Positions 54,364 through 64,000 of a stretch of DNA of 64,000 bases are shown here, in pieces (position 1 is the first letter of the stretch; every line of letters starts with the position of its first letter). The stretch spans positions 62,001 to 126,000 of the forward strand of contig JADIIX010000028.1 in NCBI GenBank assembly GCA_027604505.1, written 5' to 3'. The DNA is from Gonapodya sp. JEL0774 (taxonomy: Eukaryota; Monoblepharomycota; Monoblepharidomycetes; Monoblepharidales; Gonapodyaceae). Below the pieces are notes generated by a model. It saw only the letters and a list, made by a program, of their open reading frames with translations, made no database searches and was not told where the DNA came from. Position numbers and translations under genes: made by a program.

Positions 54364-55178
54364 TCATGATTTACCGCTTCCCGCCGCCTTTCTCTCCGCA
54401 ACTTTCTTTTCGTTGGTCTTGACATACAGTTTCTCATACATTTCATCCACGCCAACGCGATAGCCGAATGCGAGACGGTTGGTTTCGTTGGCCTATTCAC
54501 GGGAACGTGGTACGAATTACCTCACGTTTCCCCTAAAGGGAAGCAAAAACGACTGCAATCTCACCATTGCTACAACTGCTTGAAGTTCACCCATCATGTC
54601 ATCTGTCATCCCGAGCTTTCGAGCGCTCGCTGTATGAGATGCGACGCAGTAATCGCAGCCGTTGGAGGTGGAAACGGCCACATCTTCACAGAAACCGGGG
54701 TTTGAAGTTCGCAGATTAGAAAGAGAAACTATCCTGTTCCGCAAGAGCGTAAACACACAAATCATCTCTTTCACGAGAGGGTCCAACGCTCCGGGCGCCA
54801 TAACGACCTTCATACGATCCCAGGTGCCCTTTTCGGGTGAGTAATGGCATTATGATCATATTGGCGGTGAACCTTGGTATTCTAAACTGCACATACCTTG
54901 AATGATGGATAGTGATTCGCGAGCACCTTCCAAAAATCATTGATTTGATGTGGGCCTTTCAGCTCAAAGGCTTTGATCATTTCATCATAGACCTCGCGGA
55001 CCTGTGTGTCAGCGTCTTCATAAGCAATTGGAGGAACGACAGGATTTTTTCGGGGTGTTGGGGTGGTTGAAAACTGGAGCTGAGTGAGTGTCGAACTTGG
55101 AGCCAGTCGCAAGGCAGAGGTCGGTTTAGCAATGGACTGAATCGCGCTTTGTTTTCTGAGGAATCGATTTGCGATCAT
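54364..55178 (-). CDS. Mitochondrial AhpD / carboxymuconolactone decarboxylase-like protein
   Basis: 199 aa, four exons on the minus strand: 55178-54897, 54828-54759, 54683-54565, 54492-54364. The N-terminus (MIANRFLRKQSAIQSIAK...LQFSTTPTPRK) is basic, rich in Ser/Thr and free of acids, a typical mitochondrial presequence; an in-frame ATG at 55241 is an alternative start. The core shows RMKVVMAPGALDPLVKEMIY and VAVSTSNGCDYCVASHTASA, the CxxC...H redox site of AhpD-like alkylhydroperoxidases, followed by KLGMTDDMMGELQAVVAMAN. It is probably a peroxide-handling or small-molecule enzyme of the CMD family; the substrate is unknown. The second intron (54684-54758) hides inside an otherwise open stretch, but the conserved CMD motif is restored only by splicing. 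Confidence 0.85.
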
Positions 55179-55581
55179 TGTGTTCGTGGTTGAATTTATG
55201 GACTTGAAAGTTGATCTGGTTGATGGCTGCACCACCATCATGACTACCGTCAACACACTATCATGCTAGCAAAACATGCCATCCATCCTTTTCAAGACTT
55301 CATCCCCTGTTCTTGACTCGTCAAGTTTGAGCTGAATGCCGAAAAATTACTACCTGCCAGGACACATTGAATCAAAATCCTTTGCTTGGTAGATCAAATT
55401 GGAGAAGACCATTCTAAATTGTACTATTTAGTTCACAGATATTCAGGTGCACGAGTGAATAGTAACTTTGAAAGGGGATACATAAATTTGGGGTCCTGCC
55501 GAAAACACGCGCAGCCTTCGGCTGCCGGTCAAACCTTCCCGCAACAAGAGCAGGACGAACAAAAAGTCTCTGGTGCACATC

Positions 55582-57089
55582 ATGAGCGCTCCAGCACCTC
55601 CAGCGCCAGCCAAAGCGGGCTATGATGTCACAAAGGTCCGGCCTAAGGTGAGCTCATACGTGTACTCGTTGCTCATAAGAAGATTTCCCTTTCTGAAAGA
55701 AAACTGGATACCTGAATTAGTTGGATGACCATTACGAGTCCTCGAAGCTCCACCAATACATGAATTATAGCCCATCTGAGATTCCGGAGCCACCACCACT
55801 CCTTCCGTACACAGCTCCATCGGGTTATGCTGCTGGTTCGGAAGAATTCAAGTTTGAATTGGATCCAAATTTGGAGAAGGAAGATCCGGAAGTGTATCAA
55901 CTTCTTAAAGATGGCTATGGTGAGAGGACGGTAGCTCTCTGATGACAGCAGAAATCTCAGAACGAACGGCCATCATATGAATGCAACCCGGAAGTCATTC
56001 TCCACGACGTTCTGCCACCGAAGTACATCAAGGAACTGCGAAATACTCTCGATCCGATGTTGGCGGAAATGCCCTTTGGACGCAATGATTTCGAGGGGCT
56101 TCGCACCAGGCGCATTTACGCACTCATGTCACGGAGCTTGGCCTTCTATCACCTGCCAATGCATTCCAGAGTCACGAGAATCTTAGATAAAGTACTACTC
56201 CCAAAGTGAGCTGAAGTCTCACTGGCGCGTGAATGGATCGAAGTTTAACATGGTGCAACTTTGAACCGATCAGCTATCTCTTGTCTGTGTACCAAGCTAT
56301 CCAGATCCACTCTGGTGAACGTTCGCAATCAATGCACTCAGATGACTCGGTCATTCGCATTCCACGCCCAAGGCGCCACCAGATGGTCTCTACGATTTGG
56401 GTCAGTGTAACTGACGCATCTCCTTGTGCCAACGTTGTTGTCATTTCTCCCCGATGTGGAATGTAGGCTCTGGACGACTTCACCTCCACCAATGGCGCGA
56501 CAGTTGTTGTTCCCGGAAGTCACAAATGGGGCCCAGACCGTCGTCCCGTTGAAGGCCAGGACGAAATCGTGCAAGTTCAGATGAGGAAGGGAAGTGTGGT
56601 GTTGTTTCTAGGCACAACGATGTAAGTTGATGTTATTTGAACGAGGTTCCGAGATTGGTAGAGGACCTTTTCCGCGATGATAACCTGCCTCGGACTCGCA
56701 GTCACGGTGGGGGTGCAAACGTCTCACAGGACCCTCGTCTGGCACTGACGGTTCAATGTACGTAGTATAACCCTATTTGCTTGTCCCACCATCGTTTCTG
56801 ATGTTTGTACTACGTTCTAGATTGTGAACCCTACCTCCGGACTTACGAAAACCACCTCCTCATTACTCCTCCAAGGCTCGTCCCGTCACTCCCCAAAAAG
56901 CTTCAATCGTTGCTCGGCTACAGCGTGCATCGCCCGTTCATGGGCATGGTGGCCGGCGAGCATCCACTAAAGAGATTGGATCCTGAAGGTGCCGGGGGGG
57001 TTAGGTGGTACGAGCCAAGGAATGGTGCTGGTGGAATGCTTGATGAGAATGGGGAGGTTGTGGATCTCAACGAAAGGTCGCGAATTTGA
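55582..57089 (+). CDS. Phytanoyl-CoA dioxygenase (PhyH) family Fe(II)/2-oxoglutarate oxygenase
   Basis: 360 aa, seven exons: 55582-55647, 55721-55919, 55995-56205, 56274-56400, 56467-56621, 56702-56757, 56821-57089. The N-terminal 60 residues are Pro-rich. The catalytic fold starts LLKDGYVILHDVLPPKYIKE; the iron site is HSDD (His and Asp), with WALDDFTSTNGATVVVPGSH next and the distal His in IHGGGANVS. The segment RPFMGMVAGEHPLKRL is conserved in the fungal branch. It should hydroxylate an aliphatic or small-molecule substrate using oxygen and 2-oxoglutarate; the exact substrate is not predictable. The third exon start at 55995 was chosen because it restores the GYVxxxxVLPP signature. Confidence 0.88.
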
Positions 57090-57348
57090 TGTGTTCCCCT
57101 CAAGTGTAATTTAGTGGATGCGTGCAATTTGGATTTCTATTCTTTCACAGTGATGTTCTATGAAAAGTCAGGTTGCCTCAGGCAATGAAACAAAAACTGC
57201 GCTGGCCGTACATTCGTGATTGAATTGTACTTTGCCCCTCTGTCCACGTTGGAGGTTCACGCAGGACCGGAACAAGTTTTATCCACCCAACCCTCAACTT
57301 GATCAGAGCTGGATCAACCTGATCCCCACCCAACACACCGCTTTGGCG

Positions 57349-58895
57349 ATGCCTCTCGGATCACCGCAGATGACCTTTCCAGCAGGGACACAATTCTTCA
57401 ACTCTGCAGAGAACGCATTCCGCGCTTCACACGAGGAACGATCCGCGTCATTCTCGGCATATGACCCTTTGGAATGCCCAACTATCGAGGGCGTTACAAC
57501 GTCCCCCAGTTCTTCGACGTTCTCTGGAGTTGGTGTCAGAGCAGCAGTCATGGATGATCCTACAAATGGAGAGATAGAGCAGCGGATATCATTAACATCC
57601 ACCTCTGATGTGCCAGTGGAGCCCTCCAAGATCCCGGCTAAGACCACTCTATCCACAATATCAGCATCGAGCAAGTTCCGTCTGAATGCAATCGCCAACA
57701 GCGTCGGGCAAATCGCCCGGGCCCCTGGGTCACCGAACAATCTCTCACACCTCCTCGAGGAAAACCGAAAATGGGCAGCCCGAATGGAGACTGAGAAACC
57801 GGGATGGTTCAAATCGCTCGCTCAGCAACAGGCTCCCGAGATTTTGTGGATTGGTGAGTATCAACAAGGGGATCGGAAAACAGTCCCAAGTTCCTTACAC
57901 GCGAGAAAAAATGGCAGATTCTGACACCAAAACCGACTGAAATTAACTATAATTCAAGGTTGCTCGGACTCTCGCGTACCTGCCAATACCATAACCAACC
58001 TGGCTCCCGGCGAAGTCTTTGTTCACCGGAATATCGCCAACGTCTTTCCCCACACGGACTTCAACGCTCTCAGTGTGTTGCAATACGCAGTGGATTATTT
58101 GAAAGTTAAACATATCATTGTATGTGGCCACTATGGCTGTGGAGGCGTGAAGGCAGCATATGAGTGAGTTCACACGTATATATCGCATCCAAGACAAATG
58201 TCCACAGCCTTAATCGTTTCAACCATGCTCTCCATCAAAAGGAATAAACAGCTTGGAACAATTGATAACTGGCTACGGCATATAAAGGTGATTCACTAAC
58301 ATATTGCCCTGGTCAGCTGGGAACTGTAAACGGTTTATCTCGACCTCCATACGGGTTCGTAGGACATCTACGAATCTCATTACGCCGAAATCATGTCTCT
58401 CGAAGATAAGGAATCGCGGATTGACTTTTTGGTAGAACTCAATGTCGCGAAGGTTGGTATTTTGCCTGAATATGTTGTCCCGTTACAAAGTCTTTTCACA
58501 CGAGCCGCACCTCTACCACCGACTTTCCCAGAGTGTTCTCAATGTCATCAACACACCTATCGTTCAGAATGCGTGGGCAAGAGGACAAGAACTTTGTGTC
58601 CATGGATGGTGCTACACGTTGAATGTGAGCTGACATGTCGCCACACTCCCCGCTCCATCGGTATTTGTAAACATTCACTACCATCGCTCCACAAATCCAG
58701 GATGGTCATATTCATGACCTTGGTCTTCACATTGATTCGCCGAAAACGCTCTCCCCAGTATTTGTTGCTTTCGAGAAGAGCGTTCAGCGTAAAGCGACCC
58801 GCAAGTTTTCCGGGACCCTCGCGAAGATCAGTGTTGATGATCACGGGAGGGTGCCCCCGCCTTTACCGCCGGTGGTGGGTTTGGGAGAGCATTAG
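57349..58895 (+). CDS. Beta-class carbonic anhydrase with long N-terminal extension
   Basis: 377 aa, six exons: 57349-57853, 57959-58163, 58242-58287, 58363-58452, 58532-58624, 58701-58895. It interconverts CO2 and bicarbonate with zinc. Zinc and catalytic residues are visible: PEILWIGCSDSRV (Cys and the Asp-Arg dyad) and [15 protein letters not shown] (His and Cys). Family landmarks [22 protein letters not shown] and [10 protein letters not shown] follow. The first 150 residues are a Ser/Pro/Thr-rich extension absent from typical enzymes of about 220 residues; its role is unknown. The intron at 58453-58531 was chosen to restore the ELNVxxxVxNV motif. The C-terminus has a further 60 residues after the core. 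Confidence 0.92.
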
Positions 58896-59104
58896 TGTAC
58901 AGTCTGCCGGCTTCCGATGGAGAGCCGAGGCCAGACGCCGAAGGCACATTTACTGCAATTGGGACACCGAGAGCAAAATAATATAATGTACTGCGAATAA
59001 CTAATAGACATTGCATTTCTCGTCCCCAAGTTTAAGCATGACACATCTCTCCTGTGCTTTTACCCTGAAACCGCGGCGCCTCAGTACAACTTCGATTTTC
59101 GAAT

Positions 59105-62100
59105 ATGACCATGCAAGAGGACTTCCCTGATACGTGTCTGAATATGAAAGCTAGAAATGATGCACTACTAGACGTGAGGAGTACGCGTTGCGATCGTTCT
59201 GTGTCGAATCACGCAGACTTATTCGGACACATCGCGGTTCAGGAGCTCGATGCGATTACAGCATTGGTGAAGCGCCATCAAAATTACTCGGCAGACACTC
59301 GCGGAATCCAAGAATCCTCTCTTGATACCGCGATCGCGGAATCGAAGGTGAGTTCGCGTGGATTCCGCCCCCTTTACTGAGACTTCCTGGCTTGCGTATA
59401 CTCGTATATCTTTAGAAAGCTTTTCAAAAGGCATGTGAGAAGCTAGAAGCGTCAGACCGTGCCCAATTAGTGCACGATGGCGATCAAGGTGCTCGGCAAA
59501 TCACAAAACGAGAGAGAGGTGAGACACAGTGTTCCCGGTATTCTCGGGCGCCTGCAATTCTCAAGCTGTGGACTCCCTGTTATTAAGAGGAAATCCGGGA
59601 CACTCTCAGACGGGTGGACCAATTCCTTGATCATCAGAATCCACCAAAATCCAACGGATTACCGGTTCTAGTGGCCACTGTTTTCTCGAAAGAAGAAGCA
59701 GAACCCCGAGAATGCTTCATTGACCGCTCAAACCTCAGACGCCTCCTGAGAGATGTCGCGCCACCAGGGACAGATTTCAGCGATGACGACTTAGAACTCG
59801 GGAACGCGTGCGACCAGGAGGGAGTAGGAGCTCTTAGCGAGGAACTCGGCTATGGTGGTGCGATCTCTTCTGCTGGTGTGTCAGAACGCCTTCCGAAAAG
59901 TCGAAAGAATAGAAAACACCTGCGCATACCCGGCGTCAACGAATTCTACGAGAAATTTGGACGCCAAGAGGCCATAGAAACAGCTAAAGCGAACTTCAAG
60001 TTTCGAGAGGAGTTTGAGCGGAGCTTATTACCCGTCGAAACCGCCCCTTCTCCGCTGGATAGCAGTCACTGCTCTGACATCAATTGGGATCCCATCCGGG
60101 AGTGCTCGTGTATCTTACCCGAGTCCCACAACGAGACAACTGGAAGTCTTGTTGACCACACATCGGTCTTCAGATTTCTTCGAAGTGTCGCGAAGAAGGT
60201 CACATCCGTAGGCATTAGTTTCATCAAGGATCACAAGCAGCCGCCCACCACCTCCAATTATCTATGGCATGGATACTTCAATAAACCCCTTCCGTTGTTG
60301 CCCGAAGAAAATCCAAGCACAGACACTGCACGCTTCTGCATTGACAAGAAGTCCATGGCAAAAGATCCTTGCGTGTTCGTGTCAGACACGAATAAAGATG
60401 TAGATGAGCCACTTCCGCTACACCATCGAGTTCTCGTTTTGAGACCCATGATTGCGCATTGTGTCGCAAGGATTGCAGAGATAGCCAGTACTGATTCCGC
60501 TTTCAACATTGCATGCAGTGGTCAACTTCAAAGGAACATCGTAGAGACGGCGTGGAGAGGGGCAACTCTGAAGCTTTTTAATGTTGGTGACATGTAAGTG
60601 TCATTTTCCCGTTTTATCGACAGACGAATGTTTTCACCTGCTTTGGATCGCAGAGGCATGGCGATTCTGTCGGTCGTCCATCACGCCGAACCAAGCTTAA
60701 TCCCTAAACAATTCGCATCCAGCATTCTCGAAACTTGTGGGCCGATCCCAGGCGAAGAAGCTCTGAAGTCTGTGGTTTTCGGTCCCGCACACGACTTGTG
60801 GGAACTCGTGGTAGGGTTCATCGTGGACCTCGAGAAAGCCGGAGTGATATCCCTGGCTGATGGTGTAGAAGTATTGTGTAAGACATTTGGTCGAAGTATG
60901 GTGAAGCCGGTGAAGGTGCGCGCCACCCGTTTACTCAGCAGTGACCAGCATCGGAATATACTGATTCCGTAGCTTTTTTAGATGTCCTACGAACGGCTCC
61001 TAAAGAATCTAATTGATTTGCGGAGAGAACCGCGCACAAATGTCAAACTTATGCGGAAGGTATGAACAAGTGACCTGCTTGTCTTGCTCAGGAGTGCATA
61101 CTGACCCATTTCAATCCCACCGCTGAAGATCATCCAGTCGGACACACTTTATGTGCCATCTATTCTTATGAGAACTCAAGCTTCGGTCTCAGATCGAGCC
61201 GGTATAGCTCAACTTCTTCGCAGCGTTGCCACTTCCTCTGGAGATTTTGCATGGGTTATCGGCGCCATTGAAGAAGCTGTGGCCGTCGAAATCGAACAGA
61301 GTGAGTGGAGAAGAATGATTATGAACCGTCTCTCGCGACTGAACATTCCGATTCTTAGGGGAATTTGCATTGGAACACTCTCAGTGTTTCAACTCCACCG
61401 ATACGTCAATCGTCACTAAATTCTTGGCGGCACTTGCCTGTCATTTCGGAGCCAACTTTGTTGATGATGCTTGCAAGTCGGTTGAAACCGTCGTCGGTGA
61501 GCTTCACACGTGGGATTGGTTCACCGTGAGTTCAGCTTCGTTTAATGGAACAGATTATCATGACTGTTTAAGCCGAACCACGCTCAATACTAATCAGGAA
61601 ACAAAATCTAAGAAACTACACCGACAAACGATGGACCGCACGCGGACGAACCCTGCAATCACTGTATTGAAGAGTGGTCTGGAAGATTTGCTCAGAGTCC
61701 TTATGTTAGCGGAAAAGATGCCACCGTGAGTTGAGCCAGTTTGATACCTGTCAATAGCGCTTCATGCAATATTGCCATGAACACTTTGTCTCTCACCCGA
61801 ATAGTCCACTCTCATATCTTCTCTGCACTATCCGCGACGCTTCTTCGTCCGCCACTGCAGTCCGCTTCCTGCTCTCACTCGTCATAGTACCTCATCTTCG
61901 AGATCTCTCCCAAAGTACGAACTCGTCGATCGTATCCGCATCCCTCCGCGACTTTGCCGACGTTCTAAGTTTGATCTCTTTGGAAGGTGAAGTTAGGGAT
62001 GAAGACATTCGAATTGTCGCGGAAGGGTATAAGGAAGAAGCAAAGCGCTCAATGGCAGCTGCCGGTGTGAAGGCGCAGGTCCGGCGGTTAATCAAAGGAA

Positions 62101-62540
62101 TGGGAAAACACGTCCATAGGCTCGAGGGAGAACTCATGGTAGGGGAATCGTGTGGGAAGAAGCATTTCAGATACTCAGAAAACGCATCCTCCAACGTACC
62201 ATGCATTTTACCTTAGTCCATGGGAGGTCACCGCGCCTTTGCCGATACCCTCCAGTCCATTAGGACGGGTGATGGGATGAATGCTGACATCTGCGGGCCT
62301 CAATCCGGAAAGACACGCTCCGCCGCACTGATTGAAACCAAGCGCTTTGTCATTGACAATATGGATGAAATGCTCGCCATGGTGGATACAGATATGCGGA
62401 GGGGACGGGTGACGAGTGGAGTGAAGGGAAGGGTGAGTTTCGATAAACACCAAATTCCTCACGAGACCCTGAAAGTTGGTCTTTGAAACCAGATGGAACT
62501 GTTCTTTGCGTGTGTTCTGATTCGACGAATTTGCTCCTGA
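59105..62540 (+). CDS. Divergent RasGAP-like protein
   Basis: 918 aa, eleven exons: 59105-59347, 59416-59518, 59588-60593, 60654-60915, 60982-61059, 61129-61300, 61359-61525, 61598-61725, 61805-62138, 62217-62432, 62493-62540. The N-terminal 430 residues are polar and unrecognised. From about residue 450 the chain is helical and resembles a RasGAP domain: GMAILSVVHHAEPSLIPKQF, TLYVPSILMRTQ, FAWVIGAIEEAVAVEIEQ, DTSIVTKFLAALACHFGANF, PPPLSYLLCTIRDA and AVRFLLSLVIVPHLRDLSQ. The usual arginine finger (FRGNS-like) is replaced by CFNSTDT, and the FLFLRFxxPA motif reads FLLSLVIVPH, so GAP activity is doubtful. All phases close, which supports the exon structure more strongly than the family call. 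Confidence 0.6.
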
Positions 62541-63189
62541 GTCCTGAGCTCAATGCGCGGCCGGCAATGAATCTTGGTTGCCGCAATTCGGCAAATTCGT
62601 GAATGAAAGAATTAGTGTATCAAATTGCATTCGTCCGCACAAAATGTCCCAAGACCGGAGACAGATTTGAGCGAACGGGCCAAAGTTTGAAGAACATTTC
62701 CCACTGACGACCCGTCGGGTCGACGAGAACTTCCTCCACCAGCGCACTCTAAGCCAATCAACATTCCAATTCGCTTTGGTAGAAGTATGCAGTCATATTT
62801 TGCATTGATACATTATGCGTTTTGAAGCGTAATTACATAATATTTTCTTGATGTCCATTGGCCAACGAGAAGTTCATGGACGAATATATTAGTGTCAGCA
62901 AGATGCTTTTCCACAACCCTTACAGCTGCCCATATGTCAAGAGTGTGTCTATTCAAGCTAATATTGCCATCACTCCGGCCTGTTCGTTTCCACAAGGTTT
63001 CGAACTTGTTACGTTCACCAAAACTGTGGGTCCAAGATTCGCTGGATGTCTTCATGCTTATGTTTAGGTGCAACCCAAAAGCTACCCGATTTGGCGATTA
63101 AACTTTTCACCAGTTTCAAAGCATCAATTCTGAGATACTCAGGAATTCCGGCCACCCATGGAACTTTCACTACGTCGACTCGCCCTTTC
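62541..63189. other. Convergent intergenic region
   Basis: AT-rich stretch between the RasGAP-like gene and the ankyrin pseudogene. Short frames only; nothing recognised. Confidence 0.35.
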
Positions 63190-64000
63190 TCCACAGGAAT
63201 ATGGATCTCTCAATGCTCGCACCTGCTGCAAGTAACCAGTGTACCAGCACGAGATCATCACGTGCTCATGCTCATCTCAAGGCGTCCTCGTTCTCAGCAT
63301 GCACATCAGCTCCCCCTGCGAGCAGCTGATCGACAACTTCGAGGTTCTGACTGGCGCATGCCTTCTTGAATGCTTTGGCACAGTGCACTCTGGCATGTTC
63401 ATTCGATTTCAACAGCATTCGTGCCAAACGGGATCACCCTCTCTTGGATGCTTTCATAAACTCCTCTTCAACGAGTTTCGGAGATTCCAAACCTCTACTC
63501 AGGAGCACTCTCGCGACTTCCACGTGACCATTGGAACAAGCCAAACGAAACGCCATGTCCTCTCCAGCCTGAGGGTTTGCGTTGTGTGCAAGAAGAGTTT
63601 CCACCAAGGAGGCATGTCCACGCTCGGCCGCGAATCTGAGAGCGCGATCCTCAAAGGCATGTACGTCTGCACCCTTGTTCAGAAGAAGCTCCACAATTTC
63701 TTGATGCCCGATCCCACACGCTCTCCACAAGGTGGCTTCCGCTTGTGGTGGATGTCTGCCCCTCGGTCAAGGAGCAGCTATACAACCGAAGTGAGACCGA
63801 ATGCCTGATAAAAATTGGTATGTGCATCATAAGTTTTAAGTAATTGTCGCCCCTGCGTTACAAAATCGTCAAGAGAATGCGTGGTTCGGAACTTCGTACT
63901 CACCGCCGCTTCCACGAGAGCATCATGTATACCCTCCTCATTACGCTCTAGGAAAAGTCCTACAATCTCTGTGTTTCCGATCCGAGCCGCCAACTTGAGT
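63190..64000 (-). pseudogene. Decayed ankyrin-repeat gene, 5' end beyond the window
   Basis: Minus-strand ankyrin repeats are clear (GNTEIVGLFLERNEEG, GHQEIVELLLNKGADVHA, LRFAAERGHASLVETLL, GHVEVARVLLSRG, LEVVDQLLAGGADVHAENED, LVLVHWLLAAGAS), but the frame is broken repeatedly. A first exon ends at 63904 before a good GTGAGT donor; the next exon starts at 63804. It then meets TAG at 63778-63780, in a repeat where Gln would fit. There is a frame change near 63735-63747, a TGA at 63434-63436, and two more TGAs at 63272-63274 and 63266-63268, after each of which the same frame resumes ankyrin sequence. These lesions look like point decay of a formerly intact gene related to the other ankyrin proteins here. 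Assembly error could explain one lesion but hardly all of them. Confidence 0.7.

Noticed and set aside
55931-55960. Very short 18-30 nt intron in the PhyH gene
   Set aside because: A 75-nt intron (55920-55994) with normal splice sites restores the GYVxxxxVLPP signature.
58453-58531. Coding reading of this stretch in the carbonic anhydrase (frame with [10 protein letters not shown])
   Set aside because: It would insert about 14 residues in the conserved ELNVxxxVxNV motif and needs an intron under 40 nt; a 79-nt intron gives the canonical motif.
63266-63436. In-frame TGAs in the ankyrin gene as further selenocysteine codons
   Set aside because: Ankyrin repeats have no redox Cys at these positions, a TAG and a frame change also occur, and no SECIS-like hairpin was noticed. 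Pseudogene decay is simpler.

Overview
The window is nuclear DNA from an intron-rich eukaryote. It most likely comes from an early-diverging fungus of the chytrid type. Nearly every gene is cut by GT-AG introns of about 60-85 nt. The gene set is fungal or opisthokont: a SEC15 exocyst subunit, a Nam8/Csx1-type RRM protein, a fungal-style bZIP factor, mitochondrial presequences and ankyrin/coiled-coil proteins. A KIF12-like kinesin argues against Dikarya. The nuclear code is standard, since many conserved proteins end at TGA where homology ends. Gene models were spliced by hand and kept only when all exon phases closed to a whole number of codons.

Layout. 1-1613: 3' part of a site-2 protease gene, starting exactly at its HExxH motif. 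2195-3328(-): ankyrin protein. 3998-7948: SEC15 in 14 exons. 8776-19707: four tandem paralogues (A-D), each with an N-terminal PB1-like domain, a Ser/Pro-rich linker and a conserved C-terminal module that I do not recognise. 20415-28602: a disordered protein with FxDxF/DPW motifs, an ankyrin plus coiled-coil protein and a coiled-coil protein with an unknown C-terminal domain. 28833-33267: a hypothetical gene and an unusual vWA/P-loop GTPase/U-box fusion. 33490-35616(-): secreted M14 carboxypeptidase.

36593-39215 holds the most striking locus. A PRXL2/AAED1 (SelU-type) thioredoxin-fold gene has an in-frame TGA exactly where homologues have the first Cys of the CxxC motif. Its 3' UTR can fold into a textbook SECIS element. 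I read it as a fungal selenoprotein. It shares a 122-bp divergent promoter with a gene encoding F-box, UBP zinc finger and DUSP-like domains without a protease domain.

39449-62540 carries a 25-exon single-chain acyl-CoA carboxylase (with 8-9 nt micro-exons and a GC-AG intron), the kinesin, the RRM protein, a bZIP factor, an SDF2-type MIR protein, an AhpD-like mitochondrial protein, a PhyH-family dioxygenase, a beta-carbonic anhydrase and a divergent RasGAP-like protein. The right end (about 63190-64000, minus) is a decayed ankyrin gene. No tRNA, rRNA, CRISPR array or recognisable transposon was found.
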